A stretch of DNA of 64,000 bases from Microbacterium trichothecenolyticum (GCF_000956465.1 NZ_JYJA01000036.1:186001-250000); one strand, 5' to 3'. Shown: positions 14,075 to 22,863, counted from the stretch's first letter. Translations and numbers: made by a program. The notes: generated by a model from the sequence alone, not told the origin.

Positions 14075-15007
14075 ATGTCGATGACGCACCCGCGGGCGGG
14101 ACGCCCGCGCGAACGCGTGCTGACGATGCGCGGCATCGGCAAGCGCTTCGGCGCGGTCAAGGCGCTCACCGACGTCGACTTCTGGGTCAACGAGGGCGAG
14201 GTCGTCGCCCTCGTCGGCGACAACGGCGCCGGCAAGTCGACGCTCGTGAAGGTGCTCGCCGGTGTGCACCCGCCCGACAGCGGGTCGATCGAGTTCGACG
14301 GCGAGCCGGTGGGCATCGACACCCCGGCCGACGCCCAGGAGCTCGGGATCGAGACGATCTTCCAGGACCTCGCACTGTGCGACAACCTCGACGTTGTCGC
14401 CAACCTGTGGCTGGGCAGGGAGCTGCGCGACGGTGCGACGCTCGACGAGGTCGACATGGAGCAGCGCACCTGGACCCTGCTACGCGAGCTGTCGGCGAAG
14501 ATCCCGTCGGTGCGCGTGCCCGTCGCTTCCCTCTCGGGCGGACAGCGCCAGACCGTCGCGATCGCGCGGTCGCTCATCGGGGAGCCCCGCGTCGTGATCC
14601 TCGACGAGCCGACCGCCGCGCTGGGCGTGGCGCAGACCGCCGAGGTGCTGAACCTCATCGAGCGGCTGCGCGAACGCGGGCACGGCGTCATCCTGATCAG
14701 CCACAACATGGCCGACGTCATGGCGGTCGCCGATCGCGTGGTCGTGCTGCGCCTGGGCCGCAACAACGGCGTCTACAACGTCGCCGACGTCACGAGCGAG
14801 ACGCTCATCGCGGCCATCACGGGTGCGGTCGATCACCCGTCCGCCCGACGGGCACCGGAGCGGGCGGATGCTGCGCCGCCTCCGCCGGCGACGGGCCAGC
14901 CGCTCGACGAGCCGCCGCTGGACGAGCACACATCCGGCGGCACCGTGATCCGCATGCCCCGCGCCGGTTCCCGCACGCCTCGTCCCCGTGGGGACGGGTC
15001 GCGATGA
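14075..15007 (+). CDS. Sugar ABC transporter ATPase (XylG-like), copy 1
   Basis: 310-residue single-ABC-domain ATPase. Walker A GDNGAGKST, signature LSGGQRQTVAIAR, Walker B VVILDEPTAALG and the His switch ISHNM are intact. Carbohydrate-uptake type-2 ATPases normally carry two fused ABC domains of about 500 residues; here there is one domain plus a Pro/Ala-rich tail (about 60 residues), so the working ATPase is probably a homodimer. ATG at 14075 has a GAGG-type site close upstream. Its stop overlaps the permease start by 4 nt. Confidence 0.91.
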   Translation: MSMTHPRAGRPRERVLTMRGIGKRFGAVKALTDVDFWVNEGEVVALVGDNGAGKSTLVKVLAGVHPPDSGSIEFDGEPVGIDTPADAQELGIETIFQDLALCDNLDVVANLWLGRELRDGATLDEVDMEQRTWTLLRELSAKIPSVRVPVASLSGGQRQTVAIARSLIGEPRVVILDEPTAALGVAQTAEVLNLIERLRERGHGVILISHNMADVMAVADRVVVLRLGRNNGVYNVADVTSETLIAAITGAVDHPSARRAPERADAAPPPPATGQPLDEPPLDEHTSGGTVIRMPRAGSRTPRPRGDGSR

Positions 15008-16251
15008 GTCCGCACGGCGACGAGCGCCTGGCCGAGCCGATCGCGCAGGAACGCCTCCTCAGCGGCAGCGGCATCCGTCACACGTTCGAGGCGTTCGTCT
15101 CCCGCGTCCGCGGCGGCGACCTGGGGGCGCTCCCCGTGGTGCTCGGCATCGCGGTGATCTGGACGGTGTTCCAGCTGCTCAATCCCGTGTTCCTCTCCAG
15201 CGAGAACCTCGTGAACCTCACGATGCAGTGCGCGGCGATCGGAACCATCGCGCTGGGAGTGGTGCTCGTGCTCCTGGTAGGCGAGATCGACCTGTCCGTG
15301 GGCTCGGTGTCAGGCCTCGCCGCGGCCGTGCTGGCTGTGACCTTCGTGCAGCTGCAGTGGAACCTCGTGCTCTCGCTGATCGCGGCCATCGCGATCGGCT
15401 GCCTCGTCGGGCTGCTCTACGGCTTCCTGTACACGAGGTTCGGGCTGCCGAGCTTCGTCATCACGCTCGCCGGTCTGCTCGGCTTCCTCGGGCTGCAACT
15501 GTGGGTGCTCGGCGAGACCGGGTCGATCGCGATCCCGTTCGACTCGTGGCTCGTGCAGTTCGCGCAGCAGATGTTCCTCCCCGCGTGGGCCTCGTACCTG
15601 GTGGCCGTTCTCGCGGTGGCCGCCTTCGCGTGGTCGCTCGTACGACGATCGCGGCGGCGCGCGGCGGCCAACCTCGTGAGTCAGAGCTACGGCGAGATCG
15701 CCGTGCGCAGCGGCGCCCTTCTCGCCTTCCTGCTGGCCGCCACCTGGTACCTGAACCTGTACCGCGGCATCGGCGTGATGTTCCTGTTCTTCCTCGGGCT
15801 GGTGGTGGCGATGAACTTCGCCCTGACACGCACCCGCTGGGGCCGCGCGGTCTACGCGGTCGGCGGGTCCGTCGAGGCTGCCCGGCGCGCCGGGATCCGG
15901 GTGGATCGCATCTACCTCTCCGTCTTCGCGATGTGCTCCACGCTCGCGGCGGTGGGCGGGATCCTCGCGGCCGCACGGCTGGCTTCGGCGAATCAGAGCT
16001 CGGGAACCGGAGACGTCAACCTCAATGCGATCGCCGCCGCCGTCATCGGCGGGACGAGCCTGTTCGGCGGGCGCGGATCGGCCTTCTCGGCCCTGATCGG
16101 CATCGTGGTCATCCAGTCGATCTCGTCGGGCCTGACTCTGCTCAACCTCGACTCGTCGGTCCAGTTCATGGTCACCGGCGTCGTGCTCGTGCTCGCCGTG
16201 ATCGTCGACTCGCTGTCGCGCCGCACCCGCGCCGCGACAGGCCGAGCCTGA
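15004..16251 (+). CDS. Sugar ABC transporter permease (XylH-like), copy 1
   Basis: 415 residues, very hydrophobic, with around ten membrane segments. The EAA-like/BPD_transp_2 signatures GEIDLSVGSVSG and GGTSLFGGRGSAFSALIG match XylH/RbsC permeases, as does YAVGGSVEAARRAGI. Starts with ATGA overlap onto the ATPase stop, so translation is coupled. A cytosolic N-terminal arm (about 40 residues) contains RVRGGDLGALP, repeated almost exactly in the second permease (RVRGGDMGALP), evidence that the two systems come from one duplication. Confidence 0.91.
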   Translation: MSPHGDERLAEPIAQERLLSGSGIRHTFEAFVSRVRGGDLGALPVVLGIAVIWTVFQLLNPVFLSSENLVNLTMQCAAIGTIALGVVLVLLVGEIDLSVGSVSGLAAAVLAVTFVQLQWNLVLSLIAAIAIGCLVGLLYGFLYTRFGLPSFVITLAGLLGFLGLQLWVLGETGSIAIPFDSWLVQFAQQMFLPAWASYLVAVLAVAAFAWSLVRRSRRRAAANLVSQSYGEIAVRSGALLAFLLAATWYLNLYRGIGVMFLFFLGLVVAMNFALTRTRWGRAVYAVGGSVEAARRAGIRVDRIYLSVFAMCSTLAAVGGILAAARLASANQSSGTGDVNLNAIAAAVIGGTSLFGGRGSAFSALIGIVVIQSISSGLTLLNLDSSVQFMVTGVVLVLAVIVDSLSRRTRAATGRA

Positions 16252-16548
16252 GCGCACTGCACCCTCGCTGTCTTCACTTGACGAACGCTCTCAGCGGGAG
16301 TACAGGTTGTGAGAGGGCTTCACCTACGCGAAAACAGGCGTTTTCATCCACTTTGCACGCATTCTGCACGGTAAACGCTCTCTAGGGGCCCGGCGAGCGG
16401 GTCCGCGCAGCGTCCGACCCGGTGCGTTGCCAAAGCGTTATGTTCAAGACTTGACGATAAGAATCCGTGTCGTCGATGATCGCATCAGCGCGATGAACGC
16501 CAGGGACGATCCTGGGGACTCGCCCGCTTCAATGACGAAAGGCAAGAG
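16252..16548 (+). promoter_or_regulatory. Promoter and operator region of the second transporter
   Basis: 297 nt without a gene. A plausible promoter is TTGACG at 16451-16456 and GATGAT at 16475-16480 (18-nt spacer), about 70 nt before the start codon. The 9-mer AACGCTCTC occurs twice in direct orientation (16284-16292 and 16374-16382), and its core is inverted as AGCGTT at 16434-16439; these could be half-sites for the ROK or a LacI-type regulator. An AAAGGCAAGAG ribosome-binding site precedes ATG 16549. Confidence 0.45.
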
Positions 16549-17628
16549 ATGAAGAAGTCTTCGATCCTCGCCGTGGCCGCCCTCACGGGCGCCGCCGCGG
16601 TGATGCTGGCCGGCTGCTCCAGCAGCGGCAACGGCAACGGTGGGTCCACGGAGGCCGGCGGCGACGCCGCCAGTCGCGCATGCGTGATCCTGCCGGACGC
16701 GGCCTCGTCGCCGCGCTGGGAGAACTTCGACCGCAAGTACCTCCAGGAGGGCCTGGAGGCGGCCGGATTCGACGCGGACATCCAGAACGCGCAGGGTGAC
16801 GTCAACAAGTACTCGACGATCGCCGACCAGCAGCTCACGCAGGGTTGCGGCGTCATGCTCCTGGTCGACTACCAGGGCGCGGCCGAGGCCGTCGCGACGA
16901 AGGCCAAGGCCGAGGGCATCCCGGTCATCGCCTACGACCGCCCGTTCACCGGCGCCGACTACTACGTGTCGTTCGACAACACCGAGGTCGGACGCCTGGA
17001 GGGCCAGACAGTGCTCGACGGTCTCGAGACCGCCGGCAAGGACCCGGCCACCGCGATCGTCGTCTACATGGGCGGCGACCCGACCGACGGCAACGCAGCG
17101 ATGTTCCACGACGGCGCCGTCGAGGTCATGGAGGCCGCCGGCATCAAGGCGGCCGCCGAGCCTCCCGGGGTGTGGGACCAGGCCAAGTCGCAGACCAACT
17201 TCGAGCAGGCGCTGACCTCGCTCGGCGGCAAGGTCGACGGCGTCTGGGTCGCGAACGACACCAACGCGGCGGGCGTGATCAAGGTCCTGCAGGACAACAA
17301 CCTGACCGGTGTGGCCGTGTCGGGCCAGGACGCCAACGTCGCGGGCCTGCAGAACATCCTGCTCGGCTGGCAGACCGCCACGGTCTACAAGCCGGTCAAG
17401 GACGAGGCCACGGCCGCCGTCGACACCGCCGTCTCCCTGCTCAAGGGTGAGGACGTCACCGCGCAGGCCAAGCTCGACGACGGCACGCCCTACATCCAGG
17501 TCACGCCGATCCTGGTCGGCCCCGACAAGGTCAAGGACGTCGTCGCCGCCGGCGACGCCGACTACGACGACGTCTGCACGCCGGACGTGATGGCTGCCTG
17601 CGAGCAGTACGGAGTCACCGCCCAGTAA
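16549..17628 (+). CDS. Sugar ABC transporter substrate-binding lipoprotein (XylF-like), copy 2
   Basis: 359 residues. Clean lipoprotein signal MKKSSILAVAALTGAAAVML-AGC with Cys23, then a Ser/Gly/Asn linker. The mature part is homologous to copy 1 along its length: ASSPRWENFDRKYL, YYVSFDNTEVGRLEG, GGDPTDGNAAMFHDGA, NDTNAAGVI and SGQDANVAGLQNIL. This is the XylF-type fold, so a monosaccharide is the likely ligand. It has its own promoter region and is followed by an intercistronic hairpin, the usual arrangement for making more binding protein than ATPase and permease. Confidence 0.92.
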   Translation: MKKSSILAVAALTGAAAVMLAGCSSSGNGNGGSTEAGGDAASRACVILPDAASSPRWENFDRKYLQEGLEAAGFDADIQNAQGDVNKYSTIADQQLTQGCGVMLLVDYQGAAEAVATKAKAEGIPVIAYDRPFTGADYYVSFDNTEVGRLEGQTVLDGLETAGKDPATAIVVYMGGDPTDGNAAMFHDGAVEVMEAAGIKAAAEPPGVWDQAKSQTNFEQALTSLGGKVDGVWVANDTNAAGVIKVLQDNNLTGVAVSGQDANVAGLQNILLGWQTATVYKPVKDEATAAVDTAVSLLKGEDVTAQAKLDDGTPYIQVTPILVGPDKVKDVVAAGDADYDDVCTPDVMAACEQYGVTAQ

Positions 17629-17653
17629 TGGAGCGGTCTGCGGACTGAGCCGC

Positions 17654-17687
17654 AAGGGGCGTCGCGCCGCACGGCGTGACGCCCCTT
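17654..17687 (+). terminator. Intercistronic hairpin between binding protein and ATPase genes
   Basis: Arms aaggggcgtc (17654-17663) and gacgcccctt (17678-17687) pair exactly, and the inner bases extend the stem to about 16 bp with one G-U pair. No T-run follows. This is most simply a partial terminator or mRNA-stabilising stem that lets the binding protein be expressed above the downstream genes. Confidence 0.6.
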
Positions 17688-17721
17688 CGCGCCGGACTAC
17701 GGCATTCCCAAGGAAGCGAGC

Positions 17722-18552
17722 ATGTCAGACACATTCACCACCGCCCCGGCCACCACGGCCGGCGCCGAGCCGATCATCCAGCTGGTCGGCGTCAAGAAAT
17801 CCTTCGGACCGGTCAGCGTCCTGAAGGGCGTCGACCTGAAGGTCCACCCCGGCAAGGTCACCGCCCTCGTGGGCGACAACGGCGCCGGCAAGTCCACGCT
17901 CATCAAGGGCCTCGCCGGCGTGCAGCCCTACGACGAGGGCGAGGTCCTGATCGACGGCCAGCACCGCGATCTGCACGCCCCGCGCGATGCGTCCGGCCTG
18001 GGCATCGAGGTCGTCTATCAGGACCTCGCGCTATGCGACAACCTCGACATCGTGCAGAACATGTTCCTCGGCCGCGAGGAGCTCTCCTTCGGCACCTTCG
18101 ACGAGGGCCGCATGGAGAAGGAGGCCTCCGACACGCTGCGTTCCCTCTCGGTGCGCACGGTGAAGTCCGTGCGTCAGAAGGTGTCCAGCCTTTCCGGCGG
18201 CCAGCGGCAGACCGTGGCGATCGCCCGCGCCGTGCTCAAGAAGGCGCGCGTGGTCATCCTCGACGAGCCGACCGCGGCGCTCGGCGTCGCGCAGACCGAG
18301 CAGGTGCTGAACCTCGTCAAGCGCCTGTCGGAGCAGGGCGTCGCAGTGATCCTGATCAGCCACAACCTCGCCGACGTGTTCGAGGTCGCGGACGACATCG
18401 CCGTGCTGTACCTCGGCCAGATGGTCGCGCAGATCCCGACGTCCTCGACCACCCGCGACGACGTGGTCGGCTACATCACCGGCACCAAGACACCCGCCGG
18501 CGTCTCGATCCTCGACACGTCGACCGTTCGCACCGAAGGAGGCGCGGAATGA
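17722..18552 (+). CDS. Sugar ABC transporter ATPase (XylG-like), copy 2
   Basis: 276 residues, one ABC domain only. Walker A GDNGAGKST, signature LSGGQRQTVAIAR and Walker B VVILDEPTAALGVAQT are present, and the protein is closely similar to copy 1 (shared stretches YQDLALCDNLD/FQDLALCDNLD and AVILISHNLADV/GVILISHNMADV). It lacks the Pro-rich tail of copy 1. As in copy 1 the second ABC domain usual in this transporter class is absent. Its stop overlaps the following permease start by 4 nt. Confidence 0.92.
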   Translation: MSDTFTTAPATTAGAEPIIQLVGVKKSFGPVSVLKGVDLKVHPGKVTALVGDNGAGKSTLIKGLAGVQPYDEGEVLIDGQHRDLHAPRDASGLGIEVVYQDLALCDNLDIVQNMFLGREELSFGTFDEGRMEKEASDTLRSLSVRTVKSVRQKVSSLSGGQRQTVAIARAVLKKARVVILDEPTAALGVAQTEQVLNLVKRLSEQGVAVILISHNLADVFEVADDIAVLYLGQMVAQIPTSSTTRDDVVGYITGTKTPAGVSILDTSTVRTEGGAE

Positions 18553-19817
18553 GCAGCAACGTCACCCGCACCGAGGCCGCTCCCGACCCACTCGCCAGCG
18601 ACATGATCGGCAGCGGCGTCGAAGGCGGTGTCGGCGATCAGATCCGCGCGTGGTGGCAGCGCGTGCGAGGCGGCGACATGGGCGCCCTCCCCGCGATCGG
18701 CGGCCTCGTCGTCCTCGGAGCACTGTTCTCGATCCTCAGCCCGTTCTTCCTTACCGAACGCAACTTCGCCAACCTTCTCAACCAGGCTGCGACGCTCGTC
18801 GTGCTCGGCATGGCGCTCGTGTTCGTGCTGCTGCTCGGCGAGATCGACCTTTCCGCGGGCGTGACCGGCGGCGTCGGCATGGCGCTGTTCGTGGTCCTCA
18901 ACGCGCAGTTCGGCATCCCGTGGCCGCTCGCGCTGCTGATCGGGTTCGGGTTCGGGTTCCTCACCGGCGCATTGATAGGTTTCTTCGTGGCGAGGGTCGG
19001 CATCCCGTCGTTCGTCGTCACCTTGGGCCTCTTCCTGGGCTTCCAGGGTCTCGCGCTGGTCATCATCGGCCCGGGCGGCCTGTTCCGCCTCGAGGTGCCC
19101 GAGCTCATCGCGCTTCAGAACGGCAACCTGCCGGTGTGGGGCGGCTGGGCGATGCTGGTGATCATGCTCGCCATCTCGGCGGGGACGTCGTTCTGGGACC
19201 GAGCGCGTCGCAAGCGCGCGGGCGTTCCCAACCGGGCTCTGTCGATGGTGTGGATCAAGCTCGCCGCGATCGCCGTCATCGGCGGCATCGTCGTGTATGT
19301 GCTGAACCAGAACCGCGGCCAGTCCGTGATCGAGGTCGCCGGGGTGCCGATCGTGGTGCCCGTGGTGCTCGTCATCCTCTGGATCGGCACATTCCTGCTG
19401 GATCGCACCAAGTTCGGCCGCTACATCTACGCGATCGGCGGCAACGCGGAGGCGGCTCGCCGGTCCGGTGTGAAGGTGCGCTGGATCAAGTGGTGGGCGT
19501 TCGTGATCTGCTCCAGCCTGGCCGTGTTCTCGGCTCTGCTGAGCGTCGCCCGCGTCGGCTCGGTCGACGCGACCGTCGGGCGCGACATCGTCCTGTCGGG
19601 TGTCGCGGCGGCAGTCGTCGGCGGCGTCAGCCTGTTCGGCGGCAAGGGCCGTCTGATGCATGCGGCGATCGGCGCGCTGGTGATCGCGACGATCACCAAC
19701 GGCCTCGGCCTGCTCAACCTGCCCGCCGGCGTCAACCTGCTGGTCACCGGCGGCGTGCTGATCCTCGCGGCCACCGTCGACGCCCTCTCGAGGGTGCGGT
19801 CGGGCGGCGGACGCTAA
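18549..19817 (+). CDS. Sugar ABC transporter permease (XylH-like), copy 2
   Basis: 422 residues with about ten membrane segments. Family signatures GEIDLSAGVTGGVG, YAIGGNAEAARRSGVKV and GGVSLFGGKGRLMHAAIG are conserved with copy 1 and with XylH/RbsC permeases. ATG 18549 overlaps the ATPase stop (ATGA). The loop around residues 210-235 is charged (RARRKRAG) and variable between copies. It is the last gene of the sugar cluster and is followed by a perfect 34-nt palindrome. Confidence 0.92.
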   Translation: MSSNVTRTEAAPDPLASDMIGSGVEGGVGDQIRAWWQRVRGGDMGALPAIGGLVVLGALFSILSPFFLTERNFANLLNQAATLVVLGMALVFVLLLGEIDLSAGVTGGVGMALFVVLNAQFGIPWPLALLIGFGFGFLTGALIGFFVARVGIPSFVVTLGLFLGFQGLALVIIGPGGLFRLEVPELIALQNGNLPVWGGWAMLVIMLAISAGTSFWDRARRKRAGVPNRALSMVWIKLAAIAVIGGIVVYVLNQNRGQSVIEVAGVPIVVPVVLVILWIGTFLLDRTKFGRYIYAIGGNAEAARRSGVKVRWIKWWAFVICSSLAVFSALLSVARVGSVDATVGRDIVLSGVAAAVVGGVSLFGGKGRLMHAAIGALVIATITNGLGLLNLPAGVNLLVTGGVLILAATVDALSRVRSGGGR

Positions 19818-19838
19818 CGCGTCGCGACAGCACGCGAC

Positions 19839-19872
19839 GAGCGCCGGGTGGTGGGCCCACCACCCGGCGCTC
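19839..19872. terminator. 34-nt perfect palindromic terminator between convergent genes
   Basis: Positions 19839-19872 read the same on both strands: gagcgccgggtggtggg followed by its complement. It lies 22 nt after the permease stop and 9 nt before the stop of the convergent sirtuin gene, so it can serve both transcripts. Confidence 0.85.
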
Positions 19873-19880
19873 TCATGTGT

Positions 19881-20588
19881 CTAGCGCGATGCGCTCCGTG
19901 CGGCGATCACCTCGTCGGCCCACGCCGGTACGAGCTCGCTCGCGAGGCCCGCCCGTGTCTCGTCGAACGCCACGGCCGGGTCGCTGGGCTCGAGGTTCAG
20001 CTCCACCGTGCGCGCCCCGAAGGCGGCGGCGAGCGCGACGTATCCCGCAGCCGGATACACCTCCCCCGACGTGCCGATCGAGACGAACACATCGCACGCG
20101 ACGACCGCCTGCTCGATGCGATCGAGTTCGTACGGCATCTCGCCGAACCAGACCACGTCGGGGCGCAGCATCCGTTCTCCGCATTCCGGGCAGGCTGGGC
20201 CGTCGATGAGGTCGGCGTCCCACTGGGGGCGCGATCCGCAGGCCAGGCAGAGCGCGCGCCGCAGCTCGCCGTGCATGTGCACGAGGTTGCGGGTGCCGGC
20301 GCGCTCGTGCAGGTCGTCGACGTTCTGCGTGACCACCAGCAGGTCGTCGCCGATCGCTCCCTCCAGCCGGGCGAGCGCGCGGTGCGCGGCATTCGGGACG
20401 ACGGATGCCACGGCCCGCCGTCGCGCGTCATAGAACGCCTGAACGCGGTCGGGGTCGCGCTCGAACCCCTCCGGCGTCGCGACGTCTTCGATGCTGTGCC
20501 CTTCCCAGAGCCCGTCGGCCCCGCGGAACGTGGGCACGCCGCTTTCGGCCGAGATGCCTGCGCCGGTCAGTACGACGATGCGGTTCAT
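19881..20588 (-). CDS. NAD-dependent protein deacylase, Sir2 family (CobB/SIRT5-like)
   Basis: 235 residues. Sir2 motifs are intact: GAGISAESGVPTFRG, TQNVDDLHERAG, catalytic His106 in VHMHGEL, and a four-Cys zinc site (Cys113, Cys116, Cys132, Cys135). Tyr53 and Arg56 in FYDARRR match the Tyr-x-x-Arg pair that class III sirtuins such as E. coli CobB use to bind succinyl- or malonyl-lysine, so desuccinylase as well as deacetylase activity is likely. ATG at 20586-20588 overlaps the stop of the upstream hydrolase-like gene by 4 nt; the two are translationally coupled. Confidence 0.92.
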   Translation of the reverse strand: MNRIVVLTGAGISAESGVPTFRGADGLWEGHSIEDVATPEGFERDPDRVQAFYDARRRAVASVVPNAAHRALARLEGAIGDDLLVVTQNVDDLHERAGTRNLVHMHGELRRALCLACGSRPQWDADLIDGPACPECGERMLRPDVVWFGEMPYELDRIEQAVVACDVFVSIGTSGEVYPAAGYVALAAAFGARTVELNLEPSDPAVAFDETRAGLASELVPAWADEVIAARSASR

Positions 20589-21205
20589 CGCACGGTGGCG
20601 GGCGCGACGTGCGACAGCACGCGCTCCCAGACGTCGGCCAGAATGAGCCGCGCATCGGGATCGTCCGTCCTCGGCACCATCTCCACCCGCGCCGACGCCA
20701 GGTGCTTCTTGAACCACTCCGCGGCGCCTGACGCGGCGGTCGGATCCGCCTGGCCGTTCATGAGGAGCGTCTTCGCGGCGATGCGGTCGAGGAGCTCAGC
20801 GACCTCGCTCGCACCGAGCTCGGACTCCGGCCGGGGGACGGCGACGAGCGCCAGCCTGTCGACGTTCTCGCCGAGATGGGCCGCGACCATGATCGCGAGC
20901 TCGCCGGCCTCGCCGACTCCCACGAGACCGACCGGGCGCCCGTGCGACTCCTCCGTGACGAACCGCGCGATGGCGCTCGCGGTCGCTTCTGCAGGGGTCG
21001 CGCCACGGTAGGCGGCGGGATCGTCGATGTCGTCGATCGTGAGCCCCACCGCGACGATCCTCGCGTCACGCCGTGCGGTGGCATCCGGGCGTGGATCAGA
21101 CAGGGTCGAGACCCCTGAACGCAGCAGCACGACGGTCCGCTCCGCGCCGGGTGCCCCGAAGCTGCGGTTCTCGTACGAGGCGTCGGGTGCGGCTCCCTTG
21201 GTCAT
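20585..21205 (-). CDS. Alpha/beta-hydrolase-like protein without a nucleophile serine
   Basis: 206 residues resembling a small alpha/beta hydrolase: a nucleophile-elbow-like turn is present as GLVGVGEAG, and LLMNGQADPTAA looks like the strand that normally carries the catalytic acid. However, the GxSxG serine is replaced (the central position reads Glu), and no candidate nucleophile serine replaces it, so it is probably not a hydrolase. No signal peptide or membrane segment. It is translated just ahead of the sirtuin with a 4-nt overlap, suggesting a partner or regulator of that enzyme, but this is inference. Confidence 0.65.
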   Translation of the reverse strand: MTKGAAPDASYENRSFGAPGAERTVVLLRSGVSTLSDPRPDATARRDARIVAVGLTIDDIDDPAAYRGATPAEATASAIARFVTEESHGRPVGLVGVGEAGELAIMVAAHLGENVDRLALVAVPRPESELGASEVAELLDRIAAKTLLMNGQADPTAASGAAEWFKKHLASARVEMVPRTDDPDARLILADVWERVLSHVAPATVR

Positions 21206-21237
21206 GGCGAAATCCTACGTTCACCGACGCCCTGCCA

Positions 21238-21310
21238 CCGCGAGAATCCGGTGGAGGGCCGAGACCGTGGGTACCACCCACGGTCTCGGCCCCCGGTTGG
21301 ATTCTCGCGG
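21238..21310. repeat. Compound nested hairpin (two concentric inverted repeats)
   Basis: Outer arms ccgcgagaatcc (21238-21249) and ggattctcgcgg (21299-21310) enclose inner arms 21256-21272 and 21276-21292 (17 bp, perfect, 3-nt loop). It sits 20 nt past the stop of the minus-strand citrate carrier and probably ends its transcript. The nested design is larger than a normal terminator and resembles REP-type palindromic repeats. Confidence 0.75.
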
Positions 21311-21330
21311 AGAGAGGTCGTCGAGTCGGG

Positions 21331-22863
21331 TCAGGCCATCAGCGGGATGGCGCCGACCACCACGCCGACCGCGAGCATCGCGAGCGACACGATCGTGGCG
21401 CGCCACAGCACCTTCTTGTGGTGGTCGCCGAGGTTCACGCTCGCCAGCGACACCAGCAGGAGGATCGCCGGCACCAGCGGGCTCTGCAGGTGCACGGGCT
21501 GGCCGGTGATCGATGCCCGCGCCATCTCGACCGGGGCGATCCCGAAGTGCTCCGCGCTCTGCGCGAGCACCGGCAGGATGCCGTAGTAGAACGCGTCGTT
21601 CGACATGAAGAACGTGAACGGGATCGACAGGATGCCGGTGATCACGGCGAGGAACGGGCCGAGCGAAGCCGGGATCACGGTCGTGATCCAGGTGGCCATG
21701 GCGTCGACCATGCCCGTGCCGTTCAGCACGCCGACCAGCACGCCGGCGGCCAGCACCATCGACACGACGCCGACGATGCTCGGAGCGTGCGCGACGATCT
21801 CGTCGGCCTGGCTCTTGAGCTTTCGGAAGTTGACCACCAGCGCGATCGCGGCGCCGACCATGAAGACATACGCGAGCGGGAAGATGTCGAGCACCAGCAG
21901 CACCATCACCACGAGCGTGAGCGCCAGGTTGAACCAGATCAGCTTCGGCCGAAGCGTCGCGCGGTTGGGGTCGAGCATCGTGTCCGCCATGGCGGTGTCC
22001 TCACGGTCCACCACCGCGGTCGCCGCGGGCACGCCGCCGTGACCGCCGGCGAGGGTGACGATGTTGCCGGTGCGCAGCGTCGCACGGGCACCAGGCTTCG
22101 TGTCGGCGCCGCGGAAGATCCGCGGGCCGGCGAGCGAGCCGCCGTCCCCGAGGCGCGAGGCGTCGATGCTGCCGATGCGCTTGCGCTCCGACAGGCCGAG
22201 GAACCACGAGAACGTCAGCGCGATGACCAGGCCGGCCGCGAGGGACGGCAGCATCGGCACGAAGATGTCGGTCGGCTGCAGGCCCAGCGCGGTCGCAGCA
22301 CGCACGGTCGGACCACCCCACGGCACGATGTTGAGCGTGCCGTTCATGAGGCCTGCGACGCACGTGAGCACGACCGGGTTCATGCCCAGACGGAGGTAGA
22401 TCGGCAGCATCGCGGAGGTCGTGATGATGAACGTCGTGGACCCGTCGCCGTCGAGCGACACCGCTCCCGCGAGGATCGCCGTGCCGAGCACGACCTTGGC
22501 CGGGTCGTCGCCGAGCAGTCGCGTGATCGCGCGGATCAACGGATCGAACAGCCCGACGTCGATCATGATGCCGAAATACATGATCGCGAACATGAGGAGG
22601 GCGGCCGTCGGAGCCATGCTTCCGATGGCGTCGATGATCATGTCGCCGAGCCCGAGCCCCGCACCGGCGAACAGGCCGAACACGGTGGGCACGAGGATGA
22701 GCGCGACCATCGGCGTGAGCCGCCGCGTCATGATGAGCGCCATGAACACGAGCACCATCGTGAACCCGAGGGCTACCAGCACCCATTCGGGTGGGACGAA
22801 GGCTGTCGCGTAGCCTTCGTCGGCCTCGGCGGCCTGGAGGAGGAACGGTGCTGCCGCGTTCAT
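21331..22863 (-). CDS. Citrate carrier, CitMHS family
   Basis: 510-residue membrane protein with about twelve hydrophobic segments. The CitMHS signatures are clear: MFAIMYFGIMIDVGLFDPL near residues 90-110 and VSLDGDGSTTFIITTSAMLP, the loop typical of CitM/CitH-type carriers that import metal-citrate complexes with protons. A hydrophilic loop near residues 235-300 separates the halves. ATG at 22861-22863 has GGAG seven bases upstream. It is divergent from a CitA/CitB-type two-component system across a 181-nt shared region, so citrate-dependent induction by that system is the natural model. Confidence 0.92.
   Translation of the reverse strand: MNAAAPFLLQAAEADEGYATAFVPPEWVLVALGFTMVLVFMALIMTRRLTPMVALILVPTVFGLFAGAGLGLGDMIIDAIGSMAPTAALLMFAIMYFGIMIDVGLFDPLIRAITRLLGDDPAKVVLGTAILAGAVSLDGDGSTTFIITTSAMLPIYLRLGMNPVVLTCVAGLMNGTLNIVPWGGPTVRAATALGLQPTDIFVPMLPSLAAGLVIALTFSWFLGLSERKRIGSIDASRLGDGGSLAGPRIFRGADTKPGARATLRTGNIVTLAGGHGGVPAATAVVDREDTAMADTMLDPNRATLRPKLIWFNLALTLVVMVLLVLDIFPLAYVFMVGAAIALVVNFRKLKSQADEIVAHAPSIVGVVSMVLAAGVLVGVLNGTGMVDAMATWITTVIPASLGPFLAVITGILSIPFTFFMSNDAFYYGILPVLAQSAEHFGIAPVEMARASITGQPVHLQSPLVPAILLLVSLASVNLGDHHKKVLWRATIVSLAMLAVGVVVGAIPLMA

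Noticed and set aside
19839..19872. Operator for the sirtuin gene
   Set aside because: It lies between two stop codons of convergent genes, so it is a terminator.
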